From Endomychus coccineus (lineage: Eukaryota; Arthropoda; Insecta; Coleoptera; Endomychidae), in the NCBI GenBank assembly GCA_958510875.1, contig OY294068.1, positions 155,594,388 through 155,658,387 of the forward strand: a stretch of DNA of 64,000 nt, in the 5' to 3' direction. Positions 1 to 11,099 of this stretch are shown here, in pieces (position 1 is the stretch's first letter; the number at the start of each line of letters is the position of its first letter). A program made the translations under genes and the position numbers. Below the pieces are notes generated by a model. That model did not search any database. It worked only from the letters and a program-made list of their open reading frames with translations, and had not been told where the DNA came from.

Positions 1-780
1 CGCGTTTCTCCGGAAATTCCCGCACTAAGGTATATCTTTGTTAACATCATTAGAAAGGTTAGACAATTTTACATCATTTTGGTTTTGTGGTTTTGGCTCA
101 TTGACATACCGACCTTGATACATGTGGGGGAAGCTATTGAAAGTGTAATAATTTAAATCGATGCAGTTTCTAAACGACTCATTCGATTTTAGTAAACTTT
201 AGTTTGTATAGGAGAAAAGGTACGTACTTCCAATTGTCGTATCTATTGGTACACGATATTTTCTAATAAAATTGCTAGACGGCGTAATTTCTAATGATAA
301 CGGTTTTATTGATTTTATCCCAAAAACTTAAATCATACGGTACAGCTATGAAATGATAATCGGAAATTAGATTAAATTTGCAAAAAAAAACTGAAAACCG
401 CAGATCGTTATCTTTTTATGTTTCAAAGTTCGAGAAAAACGCGTTTAAATGAACATACGCGATTTCGGTAGTAAGTAAATTTGTTAATGAGTTTTTGTTA
501 TGTTTATTCAAACTCGTTTTTCTCGAAAACGGTGGAATTTTGAGACCCTCAACAAGAGTACATTATTTGTTTGAAATAATATTTTAAGCCAGAAAAATGT
601 GCAAAGAAAACGAAAAAATTATTCTCAAAAAAGTTAAGGCTAGAAGAAACTCTGAAAAGTCGCGCAACCAGCGCCTTCTACCACATAATCTGAAACTGAC
701 TAAATCATCTTAATGAATACTCAGCACTATCAAATAATATCAAGTAAATTATGAAAATTAAATATAAAAAATATTGATCG
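1..780. other. No gene seen; AT-rich non-coding DNA
   Basis: No credible coding region, RNA gene or repeat end is visible. A phrase about rising 'cgagaaaaacgcg' near 430 has a rough inverted counterpart near 510, so this may be eroded transposon sequence, but it cannot be assigned. Confidence 0.4.
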
Positions 781-884
781 AATTATGTTTTTGATTTTTT
801 ATTTTTATTTTTGTTCATGTATTATGAACAGCAGATTACAGAATATAGACAAAAAATTGTCATCTTACTTTCTTGTCTTAGTTT

Positions 885-1282
885 TTAGTTTGGTAGCTAG
901 TATTTTTAGAGTACGTAAAGCTGCCCACAATTATAATATATACACATATACAGGACAAATGAATACTTATCAAATATAATCGCTTCATACATTAGTATCA
1001 TTTTGAAGACGACACGCTTGTTGTCGAAACTAGTCACGTTAGTGCTCTTATCTTAGATTCCCTAATCTAAGGCTCCTATAATATAGATACGTGATTAAAA
1101 ACGAAGTAATCAGTGTTTTATTATGTCAATATAATTATCTAGTTCCGTAGGAGATACCAGAAAGGAGCAAAATGGCATCTATAATAATTAATGTCTTCAC
1201 TCTTTACCGTTTCAGCATAATTTACAATCACCATAGACAATAAAATGTATGATCCCACGTGTTTTATCTCTTAATCGAAATA
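885..1282. repeat. Left part of duplicate A of the synthetase/PPP4R2 junction
   Basis: The stretch 885-1130 resembles 20395-20600, and 1138-1281 resembles 21124-21262. The second part covers the start of the last synthetase exon, its acceptor region and the PPP4R2 leader. The order matches the source locus with the exon body missing. The acceptor dinucleotide of the synthetase exon is lost here. This is decayed duplicated DNA; no function is inferred. Confidence 0.7.
1003..1030 (+). ncRNA. Hammerhead-like motif (degenerate)
   Basis: The sequence reads TTGAAGA, a stem II of GACA/TGTC, then GAAAC. The next bases, ACTAGT, are self-complementary and are followed by C, as expected for a loop-free stem III and cleavage base. 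The first core base is T instead of C, so activity is doubtful. A sister copy lies at 20496-20523. Confidence 0.4.
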
Positions 1283-3421
1283 CAGGATGTCCTCGAACTG
1301 CGTGGCAAAAATAAAACCGAAGATACTTTGATTCGAAAAAAATTTGATGAGCCTTTTTACTTTTGCCTCAAGTATCTTGTTTCCCCGGTAGAGGGCTTCA
1401 AAATTGCAAAAATTATTTTGTTTTTTCGGTATAACTTGAGAACGTGATGAAGAACTTTTACAATATTTGGCAGGTGAGTTACTGTCAATAATGGCCATTT
1501 TTGAGAGTGGAGCACAGAGCCTTAGAGACCATAGAAATGGCTCAAACTTGAGGATGTAACGGGAAAAGTGTCCAGAACTTTTTTGTGGTCAATGTAATTC
1601 GCTCGATATTTTTTATGTAGATAGCTTATCTAATTTGAAAACTTTTCTTACTCCTAGAAAATTTTGATAAAATCAACGGATTAGCTTGAAAAAATTAATA
1701 TTCGAGTCTCTGCAATTTTGGCTTACTAATTTTACTTGATTAAAATACCTTAGTTGCCTTTGCTTTTCTAATGTCATTTTGGCATTTGGAGAATTTATTC
1801 TCAAAACTGTCAGTTTTTACTTTGCTTTCCGTAAAAATTTTATAAAATTATGGCTCAAAATTTCACTAACACTGAAATGGTTGATATGTTATTGATTTAT
1901 GGACTTTGTCGTTGCAATGGCCGGAGAAGGGAAAGATATCCGCATCGCAGAATTCCAAATCGGCTAACCTTCGCGAAACTGGCAAATTTGAAGCAAATCG
2001 CAGAGAAACTGGACGCAGCCGGACAAGAAGGACGTTAGAGCTCGAAGAAGCGATACTGGAAGCGGTTGAAACTGAACCTGGGATAAGCACACTACGTTTG
2101 GGACTTCGTATTGGAGCCTCAAAATCATTAGTTGATAATGTACTGAAAGAAGAACTGTTGTATCCCTATCATATTAAAACAGTTCAAGACTTATTGCCCA
2201 TGGATCCAGTTCATCGGCTAGATTTCTGTCGGCTTATTGTCCAAAGACAAAACGCAAACCCCAATTTTTGTAGAAGAATTCTGTTCACGGACAAAGATAC
2301 TTTCACGAGATGTGGTCTTTTTAACCTCCATAATGAACATTTCTATGCTGATGAAAATCCTCATGAAACGGAAGTTACATATTTTCAGAATCAAACTAAA
2401 ATCAATGTTTGGGTTGGAATTGTGGATAACTTTATTATTGGCCCTACCGTTATACCCGATCGATTGAACGGGGAGAACTACTTGAACTTTTTGGAACAAA
2501 GGCTACTTGAACTGTTGGGAGACTTGCCCTTACACATTCGTCGTGGCCTGGTTTATCCATGATGGTGCACCTCCTCATTTCACATTAGCTGTGAGGTGAC
2601 ATTGGATTTATTGAAGAATGATCCTGAAGTACTAGCCAGAGTTCAATCCAATTTCTTGAAACGAATTAATTTGTGTATTCAGGAAAATGGGCAACATTTC
2701 GAACAATTGATGCCTTAGCGATTTCCCAAAAAGTTTTGTTGTTTCTTTTAATTTAGCATTTGTTTTCCCTAAATAATCACATCGTTTCCCCATTTTTATT
2801 GTTTTTATTATTCGTGTTTTACCGAGATATTAACCATTTCAGTGTTAGTGAAATTTTGAGCCATAATTTTATAAAATTTTTACGGAAAGCAAAGTAAAAA
2901 CTGACAGTTTTGAGAATAAATTCTCCAAATGCCAAAATGACATTAGAAAAGCAAAGGCAACTAAGGTATTTTAATCAAGTAAAATTAGTAAGTCAAAATT
3001 GCAGACTCGAAAATTATTTTTTTCAAGCTAATCCGTTGATTTTATCAAAATTTTCTAAGAGTAAGAAAAGTTTTCAAATTAGATAAGCTATCTACATAAA
3101 AAATATACAGTGAATTACATCGACAAGAAAAAAGTTCTGGACACTTTTCCCGTTACATCCTCAAGTTTGAGCCATTTCTATGGTCTCTAAGGCTCTATGC
3201 TCCGCTCTCAAAAACGGCTATTATTGACAGTAACTCACCTGCCAAATATTGTAAAAGTCCTTCATCACGTTCTCAAGTTATACCGAAAAAACAAAATTAT
3301 TTTTGCAACTTTGAAGCCCTCTACCGGCTAAACTTGAGGCAAAAGTAAAAAGGCTCATCAAATTTTTTTCGAATCAAAGAATCTTCGGTTTTATTTTTGC
3401 CACGCAGTTCGAGGACACCTG
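1283..3421 (+). mobile_element. Tc1/mariner element with ~600-bp terminal inverted repeats
   Basis: The ends CAGGATGTCCTCG and CGAGGACACCTG are inverted copies flanked by TA on both sides (1281-1282, 3422-3423), the Tc1/mariner target duplication. The inverted repeats run to about 1884 on the left and start near 2832 on the right, far longer than usual for mariner. A broken transposase lies between them. The uninterrupted target is preserved at about 21240-21290, where the flanking sequences are continuous. This is an inactive copy inserted into a duplicated gene fragment. Confidence 0.85.
1906..2704 (+). pseudogene. Broken Tc1/mariner transposase
   Basis: The intact reading frame covers 1906-2562 (218 codons): a helix-turn-helix region (SKSLVDNVLKEE), then the first catalytic aspartate in the FTDKDTFT context and DENPHE downstream. 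At about 2550 the frame shifts; the second catalytic motif HDGAPPHF is readable only in another frame. The usual block with WPARSPDL, holding the third catalytic residue, is missing, and the C-terminal end FEQLM is found near 2700. The enzyme is therefore dead through one frameshift and an internal deletion. Confidence 0.8.
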
Positions 3422-3423
3422 TA

Positions 3424-3616
3424 CATATAGACAGCCCGTGATGGAAACGGTGAAAGCTCATTATTATTCAATAAATGCACACAGCTTTCTTTACAGCAAA
3501 TTGGGTCAATGTTCCTACATATTCTATGACGATAATTCATGGATCTGAACTTTTCTATGGTTCAGATCTGTCAATTACAGGCTAAGCTAAAGCACGCCAT
3601 ATTTCTTTTTTGTTCT
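3424..3616 (+). repeat. Duplicate A, PPP4R2 leader portion
   Basis: This stretch resumes the sequence broken by the mariner and matches about 21262-21460, the PPP4R2 5' leader. Spacing and base changes show old divergence from the functional locus. Confidence 0.65.
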
Positions 3617-3775
3617 CGGTTGAGAAGCGATGGTTGATAAATAATGCTGCGGGTGGAAATATCACCATTAATAAGTATTATGTAGGTATATCTTATGCTT
3701 ATTTCAATATTGAAAGTAACACTTTGTATCAAAGTAAAATGTTGATTCATTATATACCTATATTTCATCGCAACT

Positions 3776-4051
3776 TTTCACTATCCAAAGAATTTGTGAG
3801 TTTGTTGACAACACTTCAAAAAGAGTACAATCAAATAGATAAGTACGTGAGAGCCTGAGAGCATTAGATACAAATATTTTGGTGATAAGTACGACGGAAC
3901 CAGGCAGGCGAAGTACTGAAAATGGTGAAGGAATATTAAATGGATTACAGTTAGAACATGTGCCAGAAGCTAACATTCAAGTAATGATGTAAATGTGGAG
4001 GAGATGGATGATGCTCCTGCATGGCCCAAGGAAGTTACAAATGTGACTTCA
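3776..4051 (+). pseudogene. PPP4R2 exon 1 fragment (duplicate A)
   Basis: Nucleotides match 21814-22071 of the functional exon: TIQ-like start, the region around the Glu-Tyr-Asn block, the Thr-Glu-Pro-Gly-Arg-Arg segment and MDDAPAWPKEVTNVT. An insertion near 3857 brings in a stop and small indels break the frame near 3980. It is flanked on both sides by the Arg/Gly-rich unit described at 4117-4858 (a partial copy is at 3617-3777). Confidence 0.85.
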
Positions 4052-4116
4052 ATTATATTTATGATATTTAGTGCAACATTATGAGTGGTTAAAAATCAAG
4101 TGTTGAAATGGAACGT

Positions 4117-4858
4117 TTTGTTTTTCGAGCTACAATTTTTAATATCTCATTTTATATTAATAAAAGAAATGGAGAAGTGATGCTTGATAAATAATGCTGC
4201 AGGTGGGAATATCACCATTTATAATTATGATGTAAGTATATTTTATGGTTATTTCAATATTGAAGGTAACACTTTGTATCGAATTAAAATCTTGATTCAT
4301 TAAACACCTACATGTATTATATTCCATCGCAACTTTTTTATTGTACTAGTTAAATGTTGATGATTAATCGAATACATAATGTAATTTGATATAAATAAGC
4401 ACATTTTATAGATATTTTTGTTGTAGGTTAAATATATTGCTGTAATAAGAGGCGGAGGAGGAAAATACCGCAGAGGGAGATGAGGCCGGGAAAGAGGGAT
4501 CCTGCAAAAGGATGTGGTACTCGTGCTCCCCAAAGAGTAAGATGAGGGACACCGTCTTCAAGCCCCAGAAGTAGAAGATCAAAGTATGTTTTCTTACTAT
4601 TTATACCTACGTTGAGTGATCCACTCTTCAAGCCCCGGAAGTAGAAGATCAAAGTATGTTTTTTACTATTCATACCTTCGTTTATATATTTTTATACCTT
4701 TCAATTTTATTCTATAAATTATTAATAACATTTTTTTTACAGCAATGGATGAAGAAGAAAATTAATACACATGTAACATATGTTTTACTTTATTTAATTT
4801 AAATATATTTGTTTGTAATTATTTATGATTTTCATAAATAAATGTATTAAATTGAAAG
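4117..4858 (+). pseudogene. Arg/Gly-rich exon-like unit, copy A2
   Basis: A possible short exon reads MEKKCLINNAAGG-like residues and ends at a GTAAGT donor near 4231. After a pyrimidine-rich tract ending in TAG at about 4428, a second stretch reads KYIAVIRGGGGKYRRGR, here broken by TGA. A 70-bp segment is tandemly repeated (4556-4680). After ACAG near 4742 a short tail ends in TAA, and an AATAAA lies about 90 bp on. This looks like remains of a spliced gene, but I do not recognise the protein. Related copies are at 3617-3777, 14268-14375 and 14689-15460. Confidence 0.45.
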
Positions 4859-4893
4859 TTAATAGTTGACAACTTATTTAAAATAAATACTAT

Positions 4894-5393
4894 CAAGACA
4901 CAAAAAGTGTTCAGAATTATATTTTACAGAATAAAAGTATATTTATATGGTTACTTTTCAACCCTTTTTCACCCTTAATGGGTGAACATCCCTGCTTCGT
5001 AGGTTCATAAGCCGTATATCTGCATGAAAATACGAAAATGTTATATAAAAACATGACTAATATTTTTCAAAAATATTTCTTCTCTCTGCACCTGAGGAGA
5101 TTTTATTTCGTCTTGTATATAGCGATGCAGCATGTGACTTCACCAACCCCCCCTTGGAGATCTATCTGATACGGTGCAGAATGAAAGGATATTCTACAAA
5201 TATAATTTTCACGTGTTTAAATATAATTTTCACGTGTTTTAAATAACATTTCCTCATTTACATGGAAAAATCTGGATCTGGATCTTTTACGAAATAAGTA
5301 GGGATGTTCACCCTCTCAAGGTAAAAGGGGGTTGAAAGTGAACAAATGAATATACTTTTACGTAAAATTTAATTCTAAACACTTTGTGTCTTG
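4894..5393. mobile_element. MITE-like element with ~100-bp inverted ends
   Basis: The stretches 4894-4995 and 5301-5393 are imperfect inverted copies (both contain GTGAACATCCC/GGGATGTTCAC and AGACACAAA/TTTGTGTC). No coding sequence lies between them. The class is not clear. Confidence 0.6.
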
Positions 5394-5965
5394 TCAATTT
5401 TGCCTAAAACCAATAGAATGACCCGAAAATGCATTTAAAATTTTAGGTGTGGGGGAAAGTGAAGGGGGTAGTAAATGACATTAAAAATTTCTACAAAAAC
5501 CTGAATTTAGAACATTTTTTGTATCTTCAAATTTTTCTCTAAACTTAAAATCATGGCTGCAAATGGCAATTTTACATTTGCAGCGTGGGGGTAACTAAGA
5601 GGTCGGCTAAAGGGTGGTTGATGAGTGATGATATATGAGTCATAAAAATAGTAATATTTTTCTCTAAAATCATCAGTCAGGCTACAAAATGCATTTTTAT
5701 ATTTTAACCCGCTACTTTTAATTTTCAAATTTTCTCGTCGGATCCGTAATCGCTGCCCCCTCAAAACCCCTGTATGTAAATTTGAAGGAATTCGGTTAAG
5801 AACTCGGCAAGATAGAAAATGGGGTTGCCAACAACCCCTCTAGCAAAAAGAGACCGCCAAAATCAAAGGTTAACAAAGTTTACTGGTCCAAAAATGAAGC
5901 GAATGCAAAAGGTTTCATTCAAATCCATCCCATTACAAAAGATAAGAGATGAGGGTCTTTTTATG
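5394..5965. other. Non-coding repetitive DNA, no gene seen
   Basis: G-rich runs (GTGGGGGAAAGTGAAGGGGG) and short repeats of 'aaatttttctc' occur. Open frames here have no recognisable domain. Confidence 0.4.
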
Positions 5966-6075
5966 CATTCATTTCCTCTACCATCATCATAACATTAGTA
6001 TGAAGATGAAAACGAAGTAATAAGTGTTTTATAATAATATAATAAATTATATATGGCTACCACCATCGGCATTCG
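5966..6075. repeat. Left flank of duplicate B
   Basis: This matches about 20545-20640 and continues at 13469 with the sequence that follows in the source copy. The two halves are separated by a small DNA element plus the Gypsy retrotransposon inserted in it. Confidence 0.55.
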
Positions 6076-6648
6076 CCACGGTCGTACATACAGGTCTGGG
6101 AGCTATGTTTGACATGTGTCTCTTACATGTTGCCAAACTCGTAGTCTCTCGCTCAGCCACCAGCTAGCGCTTGGATCGAAGTATGGCAACAATCGCATTA
6201 TTAAGTAAAATCATTTTCTCGTAACGCAATATTCACTATTCTGATTTGAAAGAGGAATAGAACTGTTACTCTTGTCAAAATGTATTACTCACGTTAAAAA
6301 TAACTTCCCCTTTTTCGTTATACATGCTTACACACATAAAAGACTTCGTTGAAACGATTTTTATTCGGAATCGCAAGCATCCATTTTTTTCGCATTTCCG
6401 CATCTTTCGGTACTTTAAAAACAGAAGTTTCCTGCTTTACACTTTTGTACCCCGTTTTGCATTTCGGCACAATGCACGGTTTCGTAATTTTTTTCTAAAA
6501 ACGCCGGTATTCCTTGTGTTTACAAGTCAACAATGACAGTTGCCAGAGAACACGATCGTATACGTGCCAGAGATCATTCCTCGACTCATGCGCCACCCTT
6601 TTGGTACTATGCAACAGATGACGCATAGCGGACTCACTTCTCACATAG

Positions 6649-6978
6649 TTTGGTGGTTTTTGATTATATGAGGTTGGGATATCTGCGTGGACACCGCAGA
6701 ATAAAAGATGACGTTGTGGTAAGGTGGTTTATTCACTGATACACAATAAGAAACATCACTAAGTCAATAGTACCCGTGACAGGATTGTACCATGTCGTTC
6801 TCGGTAGAATATCGAGACATCTATATCTATCAATGTAAGTGTTACCTGAAAGGTAACGTTCGCCCCTCTTGTCACGGGTGACGTACTGCTTAGTGTATCA
6901 ATAATAATTGTTCTAAATAATATATACATATTCAGCATGAATATAATAACTTAAATATCATGCTATATTTTCCCTACA
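6649..6978 (-). repeat. 3' LTR of the Gypsy element
   Basis: On the minus strand it begins TGTAGGG and ends CCACCAAA. It appears identical to 13095-13424. CTAT flanks it on the outer side as the target duplication. Confidence 0.92.
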
Positions 6979-6995
6979 CCTTCCCTGCAGAGAAA
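6979..6995 (-). promoter_or_regulatory. Polypurine tract for plus-strand priming
   Basis: On the minus strand the bases GCAGGGAAGG directly precede the 3' LTR start TGTAGGG, the usual place for the polypurine tract. Confidence 0.7.
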
Positions 6996-7358
6996 AGAAT
7001 TTATTTGCTATGTCTAAAGTGAATAAATTCGTCAAAACAACAATAACACTCCTATCATAAATTTGGATTCTAAAATCTTTCTTTTCTCTCCAGCATCGGT
7101 GCTAATATGAGTAAGTGTAATACGATACATAATACCAATAAATATAATAATTTACAAATTCTTATAATAAAATGAAATATTTGATGTCGATTGTTTTTTT
7201 TTTCAAGGTAAGCTCTATAATATAGTAAACATAAAATAAGTGTCAAGTTCACAGCTACTTATAAAAACATCAATGCTCTACTAAAATTATGTAATTCAAG
7301 GTTGTTGCGATGCATTCTCGAACACATCCCGTTTTGTGCATAGTTCAGCATTTTTGAA

Positions 7359-10300
7359 TTAAATCGTCGCGCACTTAAATCCGATAGGTCTTTGTTCTAT
7401 TTTGTGCACTTCAATAGTTTTTCCTCCTTTTAGAAACAGAACATTCGGTTCGCGTTCCGCGATCACAACATAAGGACCTTCGTACACTTCGGTAAGTTTA
7501 TTTCCCGTTTCACTCTTAACTAATATCAAATCATCTTTGTTGTAAGACCTAGGATAACAATTCTTATCGTAGTGTTCCTTACGTTTTACCTTGCTCGACA
7601 CCAAATTCTGATGAGCATCCAACCATGCTCGTTGCAACCTATATTTCAATTCGCTTAGATAATTATCATGATTATAAATGGGATCAGTTTTTTCAATGTT
7701 TATCAAATTAGATGGCAATGTTGCCAGAAAACCAAAAACTAGCTCAAACGGGGTGTAACCAGTCTCAGTATGAACTGTAGTATTAAACACGAAACACCAA
7801 TATCGAAGCCACGAGCTCCAATTTTCAGGTTGATTCCCCGTCATTATACGTAAGAAAGCTTTCAAATGTTTATGGGTGTTTTCCAGCGCCCCAATTGTTT
7901 CATGGTGATATGCTGTACTGTTTAATTTGTTGATATTCAGGAGCCTCGCTGCATCACACATAACTGTTGACATGAACTCTGTCCCACGATCAGTACAAAT
8001 TTCCGTAGGCGTCCCATATCTTAGGATGAAATCCTCCACAAATGTTCTAGCTACAACATTGGCCTCCTTTGATTTAAGTGGATAAACCTCTATGAATTTA
8101 GTTAAATCACACTGCAACGTCAGTATGTATGTAAAATCATCATTGTCTTTGTCTAGTGGTCCAACAATGTCTAGAAATACTTTTCTAAATGCTCGATCCG
8201 CAGTTGTTGTGACTACTAGAGGTTGTCTTGTATGTCTATCGTGTTTATTCCGCTGACATTGGTCACACCTCGCTACATATTTGTAAATGTCGTTAGTCAT
8301 GCCTGGCCAAAAATAATATTTCTGTATTTTTTTTGTCATTCTCCTAATACCTGCATGTCCACTCGACGGCAATAGATGGAAATCATTTAGAATAACTGTA
8401 CGCATTTCTTTATCCTCAATACATTTTCTTTTATTAACGATGCATATCCTAGGTACATCATAATTTTTATATTCATTTTTATTAAGTTCGTTGGCCAACG
8501 ATTTCAAAAATGCAATATTGCTATCTTCTTTCATTATTACTACCTCTTCTATGTCGATTTCATCACACAATGTTTCCAAATGTCCCAACAAACGGCGTAG
8601 CGGTTTTGCTGCCAGATCATCTGGATCGATAAAGATCGTTTTCATAGAGGGCATGTATATTAACTTTTCATCTTCAGTAGCTACTCTATCATCGTTTTTC
8701 ATTAGTTTATTCTTCAATTTCTTATTCATTATTGTTAGTTGCGTACATTGTTTGGGTTTTTTAAGGATCTCAACGATTTTCGGTTGCGCACCCGAATTTC
8801 GTTCGATAACCTGATTATTATCCCTCACTTTAGTTTCTATTTCCTCTTTCTCTTTAGTTATTGTTTGTGCCCTTGTAACAACTGCTATGCTGTGTTGATT
8901 TATGCTCTTAAGCTCTTCAATCGAAATTCGAGACAAGGCATCAGCTATTACGTTGTCAGAACCTTTAATGTATTCAATGTCGAAATCGTATTCCTCTAAG
9001 CATAACCTAAACTTTGTCAGACGGCTTGAGGGATTGTTGTGTGTGAAAAGAAAAATCAACGGCCTGTGATCTGTCATGATCTTGAATCGCTTACCAAATA
9101 AATACGGCCGAAAATGTCGTGTTGCCCATACTATCGCTAGTAACTCTTTTTCTATTGTGGCATAGTTACTTTCTGCCTTGTTAAGTGTTCTACTGGCATA
9201 GGCAATCGGTTTTCCATTTCCATTAGATAGTACTGCACCCAAAGCTTTTCCTGACGCATCAGTGTGTACGATGAACTGGTTCTCAGCAGAAAAATCTGGA
9301 AAATCTAGTACTGGTGGGGACATCAAAGCCTTTTTTATTGTTTCAAATGATATTTGGCAATTATTCGTCCAAATAAATGCTGCGTTTTTCCGGGTCAGTT
9401 GAGTTAAACACCAAGTTCGCTTCGCGAAATTTGGGATAAATTTTCTATAATAGTTAGCGAACGCAACAAACCTCTTAACCTCATCCGCCGACTTTGGCTC
9501 CGGATAATTATGCAAGGCTGCTATTTTGCTCGAATCAGGTAGGATGCCCTCTGATGTTATAACATGCCCCAAATATAAGATATCCTTTTTTAAAAATTCG
9601 CACTTTGAAGGATTCAGTTTCAAGTTGACTTTCCTTAACCTCTCAAACACTTTGATCAGATTAGCATTGTGATCTCTCAGATTTCTTCCAAACACAATCA
9701 GATCGTCTAAATATACAAAACATCTTTCATAATTGAGACCTGCCATGGCTATTGTCATTATTCGAGAAAAACTTGGAGGGCTAATCTTTAGGCCCATTGG
9801 TAGCCTCTTCATTTGAAACATTCCGCGACCTGATGTAAAAGCGGTACACGGCCTACTTCCTGGTTCTAGTTCGACCTGATAGTACCCTTGAGCAAGGTCC
9901 AAATGTGTGAAATACATTGAGCCTGACACTGATTCTAGAATTTCAGTTATATTTGGTAATGGGAATTTATCATCGACAATATTAAGGTTCAGGTGACGAT
10001 AATCAATTACGACACGCCATCGTTTCTTTCCGTCTTGACCTATTTTCTTGGGAACAATCAACAACGGTGATGACCAAGCACTTTCGGCTTCCTCAATGAT
10101 GTCATTTTCCAGCATTTCTCCTATTTGTTTCTCTATCTCTGCCTTTTGAGCGTGCGGTATACGATATGGTTTTTTATAAACTGGCTTGGCTTCAGGTTTA
10201 ATTTTAATCTCTTGTTGACCTAGATTTGTAGTTGTCAGCTTATCTCCTGGTATGTGAAAGATATCTGCGTATTTGGCGCAGATGTTCTCAATAGGGATCT

Positions 10301-11099
10301 TCTCTTCTAATATCATATCCTTCCAATCAATTTCCGCAAACATTCTTTTCACTCGTTCTACATTTTTGTCCACTTTCTCAAATTCGAAACAATCATATTC
10401 ATTTGTACTGTGAATTTCTGGAATACAACTTTCTAAACTTACTGACTCATCTCTTGTATTTAAAATTCTCACTGGAATCATTCCGTTTTTTGGCTTCACA
10501 ATCAATCCTGCCATAAAAACTCCCTCACATAACTCTCTCGCTATTATTACACAGTCATCCCTTAACTTTGTCTCTACATATTGAATTCTTTCACACCTAG
10601 GCGGAATAATCATCAACTGGCTGTTACCAGATGTATATAAACTTAATTTTGTTGATCCAACTTCATTTTTCAAACTGAGTGTACTAAGTTCAAAATTTAT
10701 TAATCCACAATACTTAATTAAAAAATTCTGACCGATTATTCCGTCAGCATCGCAAGCTAAATTTTTAAACACATAAAATCGTTCATTAAACATTTGTGCA
10801 TTCGCTTCCAAATTTAAATCAACACATCCTTCTGCTACTAACATACCTCCTATTCCTTTAATTTTCAATTTATTCTCTGTCATACACACGTCTTTTGGTA
10901 ATCTTTCATACTTTAAAGCACACAAGGATGCACCTGTATCCACTAAAAATGTTACATTCTTTCCATTTACATTGAAATACACTCGATTCATACCAATACA
11001 TTCATATATACAATCACGCTCAGTTCTCTCGAAAAAACTGCTGCAGTGAACTTTCATCCTCAACATTCTTACTTTCATCTCCTTGCGCACAATACACAT
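7359..11099 (-). CDS. pol: Gypsy pol polyprotein (protease, RT, RNase H, integrase)
   Basis: This 1246-residue frame holds, in order, an aspartic protease (VDTGAS, about residue 55), reverse transcriptase (FTHLDLAQGYYQ and the catalytic YLDDLIVFG near residue 470), RNase H (IVHTDASGKALGAVL) and integrase with an HHCC zinc region (GHAGIRR..CDQCQRNKH) and a DDE core (FLDIVGPL, CTDRGTEF, a Glu in the ENTHKH context). The order RT-RNase H-integrase is diagnostic of Ty3/Gypsy. It overlaps the end of gag by about 80 nt or more in the +1 frame relative to gag, so expression by frameshifting is likely. No disabling change was seen. Confidence 0.95.
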   Translation of the reverse strand: MCIVRKEMKVRMLRMKVHCSSFFERTERDCIYECIGMNRVYFNVNGKNVTFLVDTGASLCALKYERLPKDVCMTENKLKIKGIGGMLVAEGCVDLNLEANAQMFNERFYVFKNLACDADGIIGQNFLIKYCGLINFELSTLSLKNEVGSTKLSLYTSGNSQLMIIPPRCERIQYVETKLRDDCVIIARELCEGVFMAGLIVKPKNGMIPVRILNTRDESVSLESCIPEIHSTNEYDCFEFEKVDKNVERVKRMFAEIDWKDMILEEKIPIENICAKYADIFHIPGDKLTTTNLGQQEIKIKPEAKPVYKKPYRIPHAQKAEIEKQIGEMLENDIIEEAESAWSSPLLIVPKKIGQDGKKRWRVVIDYRHLNLNIVDDKFPLPNITEILESVSGSMYFTHLDLAQGYYQVELEPGSRPCTAFTSGRGMFQMKRLPMGLKISPPSFSRIMTIAMAGLNYERCFVYLDDLIVFGRNLRDHNANLIKVFERLRKVNLKLNPSKCEFLKKDILYLGHVITSEGILPDSSKIAALHNYPEPKSADEVKRFVAFANYYRKFIPNFAKRTWCLTQLTRKNAAFIWTNNCQISFETIKKALMSPPVLDFPDFSAENQFIVHTDASGKALGAVLSNGNGKPIAYASRTLNKAESNYATIEKELLAIVWATRHFRPYLFGKRFKIMTDHRPLIFLFTHNNPSSRLTKFRLCLEEYDFDIEYIKGSDNVIADALSRISIEELKSINQHSIAVVTRAQTITKEKEEIETKVRDNNQVIERNSGAQPKIVEILKKPKQCTQLTIMNKKLKNKLMKNDDRVATEDEKLIYMPSMKTIFIDPDDLAAKPLRRLLGHLETLCDEIDIEEVVIMKEDSNIAFLKSLANELNKNEYKNYDVPRICIVNKRKCIEDKEMRTVILNDFHLLPSSGHAGIRRMTKKIQKYYFWPGMTNDIYKYVARCDQCQRNKHDRHTRQPLVVTTTADRAFRKVFLDIVGPLDKDNDDFTYILTLQCDLTKFIEVYPLKSKEANVVARTFVEDFILRYGTPTEICTDRGTEFMSTVMCDAARLLNINKLNSTAYHHETIGALENTHKHLKAFLRIMTGNQPENWSSWLRYWCFVFNTTVHTETGYTPFELVFGFLATLPSNLINIEKTDPIYNHDNYLSELKYRLQRAWLDAHQNLVSSKVKRKEHYDKNCYPRSYNKDDLILVKSETGNKLTEVYEGPYVVIAEREPNVLFLKGGKTIEVHKIEQRPIGFKCATI

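Noticed and set aside
8491..8999. Plus-strand open frames inside the Gypsy pol gene
   Set aside because: Antisense shadows of a well-supported polyprotein.
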